DNA from: Cristatella mucedo
Lineage: Eukaryota; Bryozoa; Phylactolaemata; Cristatellidae
Assembly: GCA_009760855.2 (NCBI GenBank)
Contig: WPIO01000200.1
Location: forward strand, 376,001 to 386,759
DNA: 10,759 nt
Reading direction: 5' to 3'
Below, one piece after another: positions 1-7,475 of this stretch. Made by a program: the position numbers and the translations under genes. The notes beneath the pieces are model-generated. The model was not told the origin of the DNA, made no database searches, and was given only the letters and a program-made list of their open reading frames with translations. Every line of letters begins with the position of its first letter. Positions within the stretch are counted from its first letter, which is position 1.

Positions 1-1745
1 TGCTCAGAACGTGCCCTTATTATCATTAATGCTGGAGTGACGATTGCTACCAAAGCATACACGGCTCTCAGCAAGCACCTACTGTGATTTCTACTGCTAC
101 AACAAATAATAATTAAAAACGTTAACCAAAGTGTTTCCCTATTTATGCTTAGCAAAGTATGATTCCACCGAAGCTATTTTATTTTGAAAGTCAAAGATTC
201 CATTCAAAAGCTTTCAAACTGTCAGCTATACTGCAGTCAATATTGAAGTATTATTTATGAAAAATTCCGTTGGCAAGTAAACACTTAAGAGCTGCTTGAT
301 TGTTGACCTCCTTAAACGTTCTTGCAGCGGTACAATATTACCAAGCATCCGTCTCGCCGCCACCATGCGTGAAGGCTGCCTGGGCCAGTTTCAGATTCTT
401 CAGGATTTTCCGTCAGAGTGCACGTCTGTCATGCACGAGCGGAGCGATTAATTAAGCGGTTCATGGAAAGCAGGGACGTACCTTGTCTACTTTATATGAG
501 CTCTGCTTGTCGATGACAGCAACTATGGATAGCTCTGCCAGCCCATGCACGCTTGCTGAAACAATAGGTAATCCATGCCGCTTTGTAGGGGCAGCAATTG
601 ACTAAGCTTTATGCAGGTATGAGCTATTGTTCTGCTCGTGCTACCATGCGGCCGCTCGGATATCGGCGGTGGCGTGTGGCACACACAAGTACACAAGCCT
701 TCTCCGAAAGGTACAAGCATATTTAATAGTGCTGACCCGGTTGCCAGAGGACCACTCGGACTCGCTCTAGGGGGTGTGGATCAACAAACAGTTGCTTGGA
801 GGAGATGCGAAAAGCAGCTGCTAGCAGCTCAGTTTGTCTCAGGTTTAATTTGGGTGCATCTTGTTCTAGGGTGCGAGGGGGCAGTGCCTGTAAATCACCA
901 ACCAGCGCCCATCCGAATGTGCATAGGAATTATTTAGAGGTGTCAGCTTTGAGCTTAGTCGGTGCAGCTGACGCTAAACCCATGGTCAAGTCCACTATTT
1001 TCAAGTTCTCACATCTTAAGGAAACTGAGACCGAAAGCCGTTTAGGCTGTGAGTGTGCTATACAAAACTCTCCTGCCTAACACCCACCTGGTCTTTATGA
1101 CTTTGTGGAGTTACAGACGGAGATACATTACATTATATAATCTTCGCTCACTTTAAATGAACGTAATAAATTCATATGTTCTTGCTGTTTTGTAGCAAAA
1201 GGACCAATGGAGTTGCCAAGATTAGGTCAAGAAGGGGCCAGACCTTGACCATTTTGGGGTAGCCAATAATAGGAAGCAGTGTAAGCTCGTGTGTCGGTCT
1301 CTCAAGATACCTGGCGCATCCTTAAAAATCAGTGCAAAGAGGGGTGAGAGCTTACTGCCTCTTCGATTCCCCTACGCTCGGGTCACTCAGCTGCCGTCTC
1401 CTTATTACAAGTGCAATGAAGGTTAGCGATGACTATTATTGAATGGCAGTGCTTGGAATCTCATTGCTATTGCACTCAGGTGCGACGCCCAATGGATGCT
1501 ATGATGGTTACACAAGCGCCGTGCGACTTACAAACAGAATTATGCCGCAACCGCAGCAGCCGTAGCAATGCTGGTCTGAGGCGACGAACGACTAATTTCG
1601 TGCCTAAGCGTAGCTTGTGGGTGCAGCACCAATGCACGCTGGCATGCCTACAGTAGCTGGGTCAAGGCAGCGACTAGAAGCGCTCATATCTTAGTATAAG
1701 AAAAGTCCACATTCATAATTTAGGTCAGTCTATTTGACGGTAATA
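1..1745 (+). repeat. Diverged duplicated segment, copy 1 (non-coding)
   Basis: This stretch aligns colinearly, by eye, with 3800-4200 plus 5293-6428. Shared landmarks include CTTGATTGTTGACCTCC near 300 and 4070, TTGCCAAGATTAGGTCAAGA near 1214 and 5892, and AGTAGCTGGGTCAAGG near 1652 and 6332. The last shared block, TCAGTCTATTTGACGG, ends near 1740 and 6422. Similarity is patchy, roughly 65-80% in the better blocks, and the match runs to the window's left edge, so the true start is not seen. Open frames inside it (638-937, 796-1080, 1429-1656) are not kept open in the other copy, so I do not call genes. About 910-1150 is poorly matched or longer here than in copy 2. It could be a segmental duplication or two copies of an unrecognised non-autonomous element. 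Confidence 0.8.
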
Positions 1746-1800
1746 GATGCAATCACACTCACCGATGCAATCGCTAATCATGGTCCTAAACTCCGATTGC

Positions 1801-2657
1801 TATGCTGATGACACACAGTTGTGCTTGGCCTTTGATCCCTTTCTGACACCAGCCACATCAAACTCTCCCAACTCCCTTGATGCGTGAATTGCTGGCATTC
1901 GTACGTTGATAGCAACAGACTTTTTCTAATTTAATGACAATGTTACAAACTAACTGGCAGAGGATAAACCTAGTGTCGCTCATCAGGAATTGCAAAAAGT
2001 ATCCAACAAATGGACTCTGCCTACATATCTCCTGTAAACACAGCAAAGTCTGGGTGTCCTGTTCCACAGTGACCTTTCACTAGAGGACGCCGTCAGCTCC
2101 ACAGTCCAGTTTTTCTACATTCACCATGATATCATTTCAAAAGTTCCGGCCAGCTTAGACCGGAATAAAACGTACATATTGGTCCATGCATTTGTTGCAT
2201 CTCTTCTTGGCATCTGCAATTAGCGACTTGCAGGTCGTCAGGCTTGCGAAAGAATAAGGCTTAGAGAGTTGATGCAAAACTCAGGAGCCCAGCTTGTCTG
2301 ATCATCACATGACGCCACTTCTCACTGACCAGCTCTGGCTACACATCAACCGGAGTATTGACTTTAAGGTTCTGTCACCCACTTTTAAATCTCTTCATTT
2401 TTTTGTTCTAGCCTATCTTTTCTAACTACTTTCCACTGATACTATTCAACGTACCACCAGCTCTTGTGATTCAAGTCGTTTAGCTGAGCCTCAAAACCGA
2501 CCTTAAATCATAGGAGACTGAGTCTTTTTTGTGCGCACCTTTCTAAAGCCTAGAATTCAAATTTCACCGAAGTCACGACATTCCATAATTTGAAGAATGG
2601 TAGCAAATACTAAAACTAACCAGTTCCAGTTCTGATATATTTGCTCTGTTCTTGTGA
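1801..2657 (+). pseudogene. Reverse transcriptase C-terminal remnant of LINE A
   Basis: In the L2/CR1 superfamily the reverse transcriptase copies element RNA at a nicked chromosomal target. Here the active-site block reads DCYADDTQLCLAFDP, the expected context for the palm-domain aspartates. Downstream, SLGVLFHSDLSLED corresponds to NLGAIFQSDLSLDD in LINE B, and LVHAFVASLLGICN to LVHAFVTSRLDFCN. In-frame stops lie between these blocks, for example shortly after LAFDP and within the thumb/connection region, and the later part needs frame changes. Nothing before YADD is recognisable apart from about ten residues, so the fingers region, endonuclease domain and ORF1 are all missing. No functional protein can be made from it. 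The family assignment is firm at superfamily level; the exact clade is not resolved. Confidence 0.8.
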
Positions 2658-2728
2658 ATTGACTTCTGTGTGGTTGTACGTGGTGAACGGCCAATGTTGT
2701 AAGAAAGCCTATTGACATGGTTACTAAA

Positions 2729-2872
2729 ACAAATAAATAGAATTCATTTGTATAGCGCCCCAAGAGAACTTAGTCTCTATTCAGGCGCTTCACATATGCC
2801 TCCGGGCTCGAGTCCACGACGTCAGCCAGACCTTGGTCGTGGGCGAGCACCCTAACCACTGGACCAAACTAC
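2729..2872 (-). mobile_element. SINE 1: tRNA-derived SINE with an L2-like LINE tail
   Basis: Read on the minus strand, this element starts with a tRNA-like head that includes TGGTCCAGTGG (A box) and GGACTCGAGCCC (B box). It then passes directly into GAAGCGCCTG, a loop carrying CTAAGTTCTCT, and GGCGCTATACAAATG, and finishes in an ATTT-rich end. The tail, 2752-2790, matches the 3' hairpin of LINE B (4240-4279) in the same register and polarity. The element is about 144 bp: a head of roughly 75-80 bp and a tail of roughly 65 bp, with no central domain. It interrupts the 3' UTR of LINE A. I could not fix a target site duplication. Confidence 0.78.
2804..2866 (-). promoter_or_regulatory. Internal RNA polymerase III promoter (A and B boxes) of SINE 1
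   Basis: The A box on the minus strand (2856-2866) fits the consensus TRGYNNARNNG at every fixed position. The B box (2804-2815, GGACTCGAGCCC) keeps the TCGA core but differs from GGTTCGANNCC at two positions. Order and spacing suit a tRNA-derived promoter. Confidence 0.65.
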
Positions 2873-2896
2873 TACTTTTCAGTATGCTTAAATTCC

Positions 2897-2932
2897 TTAG
2901 AAGGCGATTGAGTTCTTCAAGGCACCGTAAAC
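2897..2932 (+). other. Degenerate 3' hairpin of LINE A
   Basis: TAGAAGGCGATTGAGTTCT, followed by TCAAGGCACCGTAAAC, aligns with TAGAAAGAGATTAAGTTCT followed by CTGAGGGCGCTTTATC in the sense strand of LINE B. It is followed by GCATTACCATTATTT, a worn form of GCAATATTATTATT. This places LINE A's true 3' end near 2950, beyond SINE 1. Confidence 0.65.
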
Positions 2933-2950
2933 ATGCATTACCATTATTTG

Positions 2951-3384
2951 TAGTTAATCTTTGAGAAAGAAATGACCCATTTGTTACGAGTGGTGAGATA
3001 ATAGCATAATTTTAATCGCTTCGCATCCACTGTCTGCAAGTCGCATAAATGACTTGTAGTTTCCACATTTCCTGTATCACAGCCTGCTTGGCTTACCCCA
3101 TACCCAAGTTCTCTACTCCGCCATTGGTCATTAATGCTGGCAGCCACTACATTAGGTTAGTTAGAGCGATGTCGCTAGCTTCGTTTCCCGTGCCTTTGCT
3201 AACTTTTAATTTAAAAAGTGGCTGATTAGGCGTTCGTATTTGCTCTTCTAGCCGTCCTGAGCTGCTACTTCCAAGCTACACACTACCTCGGCTGCTCTCC
3301 TGACTTGTGCGCGCTCCTTACATTTTATTTTTCGCTGAGATGAAGTCTGATGGCAGCTGAATGCGTTTCGAAAGTTACTTGCAC
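2951..3384. other. No recognisable gene
   Basis: Both strands carry only short frames with stops. There is no domain signature, tRNA-like box or strong repeat. A weak resemblance to 6575-6610 (GCATAAT...TAATCGCT) may be a trace of the duplicated segment continuing past LINE A, but it is too short to assert. Confidence 0.5.
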
Positions 3385-3480
3385 TTTGAGTGGGCTTGAG
3401 AAAACTCTCCTGCATATTACCCACATAGCCTTTGTCCCTTTGTAGAGTTACAGACTACGATAAATTGTGCAATATTAAAA
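3385..3480 (+). repeat. Third, partial copy of part of the duplicated segment
   Basis: The blocks AAAACTCTCCTGCATATTAC and GAGTTACAGACTACGATAAA match AAAACTCTCCTGCCTAACAC (about 1064) and GAGTTACAGACGGAGATACA (about 1108) of copy 1. Intervening sequence and spacing are conserved over about 95 bp at roughly 70%. Copy 2 lacks a clear counterpart at the equivalent place (about 5700-5850). No coding frame is shared. Confidence 0.65.
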
Positions 3481-3799
3481 TTAGCTTCCAGCGTTCTCGT
3501 GGTGCTGTCGGCACACTATCCCGGAGCACTAGTCATAGCAACACAGAGTAGCTAAGCCACCGGTCACAAGAGTGGCCTACCGTTGCACTTGCCACCCAGA
3601 ATGCCAAGTGGCCTTTTGGGTTGACCTTGACTAGCACTCACCATCTAACCGGAGTAGCTTCAGCTGACGTCAATTTTGTATTACTGAAATGACATCAGAG
3701 ATCCACAATACTTAACACTAAATATGTCTACAACATGGATCATGTGTACGCACTGACTCCGCCAATTGCCACATGTAATTATACGTTTTTCTTGTTAGT
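3481..3799. other. No recognisable gene
   Basis: I see no coding frame of note, no tRNA-like promoter and no strong internal repeat here. The stretch leads up to the point where alignment of copy 2 with the window's left edge becomes convincing, near TTATCAATG at about 3820. Confidence 0.45.
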
Positions 3800-4200
3800 G
3801 CCGCTCCTAACATGCATTTGTTATCAATGTTGTCTGGATATCTTATCATCGCCAAGGCTTAAGCGTCTCTTAGCAAGCATGAAAAATTCCTAATAAGACA
3901 AAACATTATGCAAAACTCGAATATGTTTCCGTTTATATGCTTAGAAAGAGATGGTTCGACAGAAGCTATTGCATTTTCATTTTGAAAAAGTCCATCTTAC
4001 ACATTGTGAAAACCGTCAGCTACACTTGTTTAGCAAGACAGCAGCTTAAGAAGCGGCTCTTGATTGTTGACCTCCGTAAAGACGGTTCTCGCAGCAGTGC
4101 AATATTATTAAGCTGCCCATGATGCACGAAAGCCGCCGCAGTTATTTTCAATTTCCCTCCGCTTCGCCGGCTGAATGCTCGTCTTCGGCGATCGGAGCAA
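3800..4200 (+). repeat. Diverged duplicated segment, copy 2, left part
   Basis: This part aligns with 1-452. CCAAGGCTTAAGCGTCTCTT, then AGCAAGCA, matches CCAAAGCATACACGGCTCTC followed by AGCAAGCA near 50. GACAGAAGCTATTGCATTTT matches CACCGAAGCTATTTTATTTT near 165. It breaks off at the 3' end of LINE B: CGGAGCAATTAGATAATA here corresponds to CGGAGCGATTAATTAA at about 440-455 in copy 1. The open frame at 3937-4122 is not conserved in copy 1. Confidence 0.8.
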
Positions 4201-4205
4201 TTAGA

Positions 4206-4228
4206 TAATAATAATAATAATAATAATA
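4206..4228 (-). repeat. ATT microsatellite at the 3' end of LINE B
   Basis: Seven or so TAA/ATA units on the plus strand read as ATT repeats at the 3' terminus of LINE B. L2-like LINEs end in short repeats rather than poly(A), so this marks the insertion's 3' boundary. Confidence 0.85.
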
Positions 4229-4239
4229 TTGCACTTGAT

Positions 4240-4279
4240 AAAGCGCCCTCAGAGAACTTAATCTCTTTCTAGGCGCTTT
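4240..4279 (-). other. 3' terminal hairpin of LINE B
   Basis: On the plus strand AAAGCGCCCTCAGAGA faces TCTCTTTCTAGGCGCTTT around a short ACTTAA loop, forming an imperfect stem capped by GCGCC/GGCGC. The same structure occurs at 2752-2790 (SINE 1) and, worn, at 2897-2932 (LINE A). In this LINE group the conserved 3' structure is thought to be the element's reverse transcriptase recognition site; that role is from family knowledge. Confidence 0.75.
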
Positions 4280-4444
4280 ACATTTGCTGCAAAGTGATAC
4301 GCAATAGAATAGTAAGTAAAATCATGCTTGAAAAACAAACAAAATGAATAACATGGTTAGGGGTTACATGCACTGGGTCAGCATGCAAATGTGGTTAGTG
4401 GCAGCATGAACAGTGTCAGCACGCATAAGCACATCGAGGACGAA

Positions 4445-5292
4445 TCACAAGGACCCACTAAATGCTGTCCTAAATAGGTATGTTTTTAAGTTTCTTTTAA
4501 ATGTGGTCAGGTCAGGGGATGTTCTGATGCAGGTCGGGAGGGAGTTCCAGGCTGTGGGAGCAAACGAGCTAAATGCATGGTCTCCAAAGGATTTAAGGTT
4601 TGTACGAGGTATTTATAGACTGTTGGATTCCGAAAAGCGAGTGGTACGATGCATTGCCTGATAGGGTAGTATATCTGAAAGATAGGCTGGAGCCATAGAA
4701 TGAAGAGACCTAAAAGTGAGCGACAAAACCTTGAAGTCAATCCGTTGCTTGACTGGTAACCAGTGCAGGTCGGCGAGAAGTGGAGTAATGTGGCAACTGC
4801 GACGCTCACGACAGACAAGCCTAGCTGCAGAATTTTGCACCAGCTGCAATCGCCTGATCGAACATGCCGGTAGGCCAGCGAGCAGTGAGTTGCAGAAGTC
4901 GAGACGAGATGTCACGAATGCATGGACCAACTTGGACGTGGTATCCTTATCTAAACAAGCCCTAATTTTAGCAATGTTATGAAGCTGAAAATAGGCTGAG
5001 TTGACTGTGGAGCTGATGTGGTCGTCTAACGAGAGGTCGCTTTGGAATATGGCACCTAGATTTCGAGCTGATGCAACTGGAGATATGCTGGCAGAGCCGA
5101 TTTTGAAAGTCAGCCTTTCCAATTTCTGAATAACACTGGGTTTGCCCATAACTAGTAAGTTAGTTAGATAAGTGCTCGTTTCAATGCAAGCAACCTTTTC
5201 TGCTTCTTCTGCTTTCTGCCCTTCGAGCAATCTGAGGATCGAAGGCTGCCGCAGCCACCAGGAGCTCGCTGGCTGTGAAGCCAGAGAGCTCC
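4445..5292 (-). pseudogene. Reverse transcriptase C-terminal region of LINE B, one in-frame stop
   Basis: One minus-strand frame runs from the 5' junction to a TGA at 4445-4447, interrupted only by a TAA at 4613-4615. Before that stop it shows SARNLGAIFQSDLSLDDHIS, LVHAFVTSRLDFCNSLLAGL, RLQLVQNSAARLV, LADLHWLPVKQRIDFKVL and SMAPAYLSDILP. These are the post-palm blocks typical of L2/CR1-superfamily reverse transcriptases. After it the same frame continues with PRTNLKSFGDHAF, APTAWNSLP and FKRNLKTYLF, the usual C-terminal blocks. The TAA therefore splits the protein about 56 codons short of its normal end. A strict ORF scan would give 231 residues starting at 5308, but the first residues come from the flank and have no family meaning. 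The catalytic motif is missing, so the fragment is inactive. Confidence 0.87.
5261..5292. repeat. Short inverted repeat at the 5' junction of LINE B
   Basis: GGAGCTCGCTGGCT (5261-5274) and AGCCAGAGAGCTCC (5279-5292) are inverted repeats with one mismatch around a GTGA loop. They lie exactly at the inferred truncated 5' end, next to the candidate target duplication. Confidence 0.7.
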
Positions 5293-6428
5293 ATCGAGCA
5301 AAAGTCAAAGTGCGAATAGGCTAAAATCTAGTCAAAGCTCAGTAGGCTGCTGCCATTGTGGCTGACGCTAGAGGTATTCCATGCCACTCGTGAGAGTAAT
5401 CGACTAAGCTTCGTGCAGGTATGAGTTGTTAACCCCTGCTCGTGATGCCAGTCAGCCTCTCTGCGATTGTTGGCGGCGTGTGGCCCACACAAAGTGAGCA
5501 AGCCTCCACAAAGAGGTTGAAGCAGATCCCATACGGCAGACATGGTTGCCAGACGACGGCGCTGACATGCTCTTCGTTGGAGCACCTTTAAAGAGACTCG
5601 GAGAAAGTGCAAAAAGCTACTGATAGCAGCTCAGTTAGTCTCAGGCTAAATTTGAATGCATCTTGTTGAGGGTGCACAGGGACAGTGCCTCAAAATTAGT
5701 TTGGGCCCACACGACTGAAAAGAAAATCGTTCCGATTAGCCAAATTAGGGGCTGGAGTCAGAGCATCAGAGGCCTGCCCCATTTTACCGCCCCTAACTAT
5801 GTAAGCTAAGAGAAACATTGCTTGCTGCAAATAACCATGATAAAAAAGTGGATCCTTAACAGCTAGGTAGCCCATAAGACAGATGGCGTTGCCAAGATTA
5901 GGTCAAGAAGTGGGACAGACCTTTATCTTTCCGGGTTGCCAGTAATGAGAAAAATCCAAGGGCGTGGTCGGTATCAAGACGCCTAGCACTTCCTCAAAAG
6001 TCAGCTCAAGGAGCGATGAGAGCTGCTGGCTTTTCCTTTCCCAATGCACAGCTCATTCACCTGCCGTCTCCTAATTACAAGTGTAGTGGAGATTAGCCCT
6101 GACTACTATTGAACGGCAGTGCTTGTAATTTCATAGCAATAGCAGTCGGATGCGACGCCAAATAAATGCTACGAAGGTTAAAAAACGCGCTGCGCGACTC
6201 ACAAACAGACCGCAAACGCAGCGGTCGAAGCAGTGCTAGTCTCAGATGTCGAAAGATTAATAGCTGGCCTAAGCTTTATAGCACGGCTAGAGACTTGTGG
6301 ATGCAGCACCAATACAGGCAGGCATGCCAACAGTAGCTGGGTCAAGGCTGCATCGAGAAGCGCTCATATCTTTGCACAATAAAGTCCACACCAATCTTAT
6401 GTAGATCAGTCTATTTGACGGCAATAAA
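5293..6428 (+). repeat. Diverged duplicated segment, copy 2, right part
   Basis: After LINE B the homology to copy 1 resumes. CGACTAAGCTTCGTGCAGGT, then ATGAG, matches TGACTAAGCTTTATGCAGGT, then ATGAG, near 600. GATAGCAGCTCAGTTAGTCT matches GCTAGCAGCTCAGTTTGTCT near 820. Alignment is weak between about 5690 and 5860, then strong from GTTGCCAAGATTAGGTCAAG to the shared end block near 6422. Beyond 6428 the two copies part: copy 1 runs into LINE A and copy 2 into unrelated sequence. Frames such as 5328-5612 (minus) are not conserved between copies. Confidence 0.8.
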
Positions 6429-6934
6429 GGGTGGCCAGTGTTCAACAGCAGCAATGACAAAAAATCGACTGCTTGATGGCCTAAACCTCAAATAAGCTTA
6501 AGTGCTTCGGCCAATTCCTGAAGCACATCTGGCCGCTCATGTCATGGCGACGGCTTTAATGTTGTCTTAGGCATACATTATCGCATAATCAGTTTCTAAT
6601 CGCTAAAATTTAGGAACCGCAAAACTAACGTCTGTCATAACCTAACTGCTTCAGCTCGCCACCGATTTACGATTCCTAAGCGAAATCTTTTTTGGCATAG
6701 ACATATTTAATATTTTTTTTTACCAATAACGGTTTTAAAAATCCAATATTTTTGTAAATATGAAGCCGCAGGCATCGAGAAAGATTTCAGCCTTCTCAAA
6801 CGACTGATTTGGAACCGGACTGCTCGTAGGGGGCTACCTCCCGCATCGTCTCTTTCGCTTCCCTTTATGACGGCCGAAGCACCGAAATACTGACTCAGGT
6901 ACTGCATGCTGAGGGTGCACCGCCAGTAAAGCCT
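6429..6934. other. No recognisable gene
   Basis: This is AT-rich in the middle, with a run of eight or nine T at about 6713-6721, and has only short frames. I see no splice-flanked exon, RNA gene or repeat that can be defended. Confidence 0.45.
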
Positions 6935-7108
6935 CTAAAGGCCGTGATAGGCCAGGAGGTAAGGTGCTCGCTCTTCACGACCGAGGTCGTGGGTTCAAAC
7001 CCTGTAGTGCACAATCCTTCATTCCCAACTGTAAGCGGTAGTGATAGCAAACAAGGCTCTTCTGCCGCTATAAAAATGAGGCAGTTCAAACAACAAACAT
7101 TTTTTGTG
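6935..7108 (+). mobile_element. SINE 2: tRNA-derived SINE with a distinct tail
   Basis: The head has TAGGCCAGGAG (A box, 6948-6958) and GGGTTCAAACCC (B box region, 6991-7002), with the GTGCTCGC and ACGACCGAGGTCGTGG stretches in between. SINE 1 has comparable GTGCTCGC and ACGACCAAGGT stretches, so the tRNA-like heads are related. The body then continues with GCGGTAGTGATAGC, AAGGCTCTTCTGCCGCTATA and GAGGCAGTT, and a T run near 7101-7106. The same tail order recurs on the minus strand in SINE 3. GCCGCTATAAAAATG faintly recalls the GCGCTATACAAATG end of SINE 1, but the tail is otherwise different. There is no coding potential; a minus-strand frame across it (6895-7152) is a by-product. Confidence 0.68.
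6948..7002 (+). promoter_or_regulatory. Internal RNA polymerase III promoter of SINE 2
   Basis: GTTCAAACC (6993-7001) fully fits the B-box consensus GWTCRANNC. The A box TAGGCCAGGAG differs from TRGYNNARNNG at one fixed position (G for Y). The 45-base start-to-start spacing is normal for a tRNA-type promoter. Confidence 0.62.
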
Positions 7109-7475
7109 TGACCACCCAAGGAAATATGAAAGTCCGCCCGGAAGAACTGCATTCAGCCCGGGAAGGAGAGCCCGAAAAGGCGCAAAATAGCATGAAGGTT
7201 CTCCAGTGTCTTAATAAAATCATACAACTAAAACGGCTGTATTCTACGCCAACCAGATAGCGACTGCTGAAATCTTCATCAAACGCGCTTCCAAAATTAC
7301 AACGGCTTTGTACCGTTTACGTCACACTCTGGTTAAGCAGCACTAAAGCCGAAGTCATGCAGTAAGCAGTCGTGCTATGTTGTGCTCTAGACTGTCGGCC
7401 GTACGAGAGTTGCGTACGTCGTGGCTACTTTTGGACGCCTAAAATCCTTGGTCGCCGTTAAGTATACCTTTCTAC
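7109..7475. other. No recognisable gene
   Basis: I find no gene. Two CGTACG palindromes seven bases apart (7400-7405 and 7413-7418) are the only local structure. AATAAA at about 7212 has no upstream gene to serve. Confidence 0.45.

Larger units (their letters stand above)
1746..2950 (+). mobile_element. LINE A: decayed L2/CR1-like non-LTR retrotransposon, 5'-truncated
   Basis: The element begins abruptly where homology to the duplicated segment stops, a few dozen bases before the reverse transcriptase catalytic motif YADD (1801-1812). Its translated remains match LINE B in order: KPSV, SDLSLED against SDLSLDD, LVHAFV, NSGAQLV against NSAARLV, and FKVL. The match continues into the 3' UTR. 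The TGA at 2655-2657 lies in the same CTTGTGA context as the terminal stop of LINE B, and a degenerate copy of the LINE B 3' hairpin is at about 2897-2932, followed by an ATT-like remnant ending near 2950. SINE 1 interrupts it at 2729-2872 in the opposite orientation. Stops and frame changes show that it is long dead. Confidence 0.8.
4201..5292 (-). mobile_element. LINE B: 5'-truncated L2/CR1-like non-LTR retrotransposon
   Basis: On the minus strand the element comprises, in order, the C-terminal part of a reverse transcriptase ORF (to 4445), a 3' UTR of about 165 bp, the family 3' hairpin (4240-4279) and a terminal ATT microsatellite. This is the standard 3' end of L2-like LINEs inserted by target-primed reverse transcription, which commonly leaves 5'-truncated copies. 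The catalytic YADD region and everything before it is absent. ATCGGAGCAA (4191-4200) and ATCGAGCAA (5293-5301) flank the element and are a plausible short target site duplication. Copy 1 of the duplicated segment lacks the element, which supports its insertion after duplication. Only one internal stop breaks the frame, so it is younger or less decayed than LINE A. Confidence 0.88.

Noticed and set aside
638-1080. Overlapping plus-strand ORFs of 94-99 codons
   Set aside because: They lie in the duplicated segment, and the second copy carries stops and indels in both frames. No family signature is visible.
2804-2866. Genuine tRNA gene on the minus strand
   Set aside because: A and B boxes are present, but the acceptor ends do not pair and the head runs straight into a LINE-type tail, so it is a SINE. 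The same reasoning applies to 6948-7002.
4206-4228. Stand-alone microsatellite
   Set aside because: It sits precisely at the 3' end of LINE B, next to the family hairpin, and is best read as the element's own terminal repeat.
4413-4982. Plus-strand ORFs (82 and 88 codons) and a minus-strand 103-codon ORF inside LINE B
   Set aside because: They are alternative frames of the reverse transcriptase remnant, which itself is clearly recognisable in the minus-strand frame ending at 4445.
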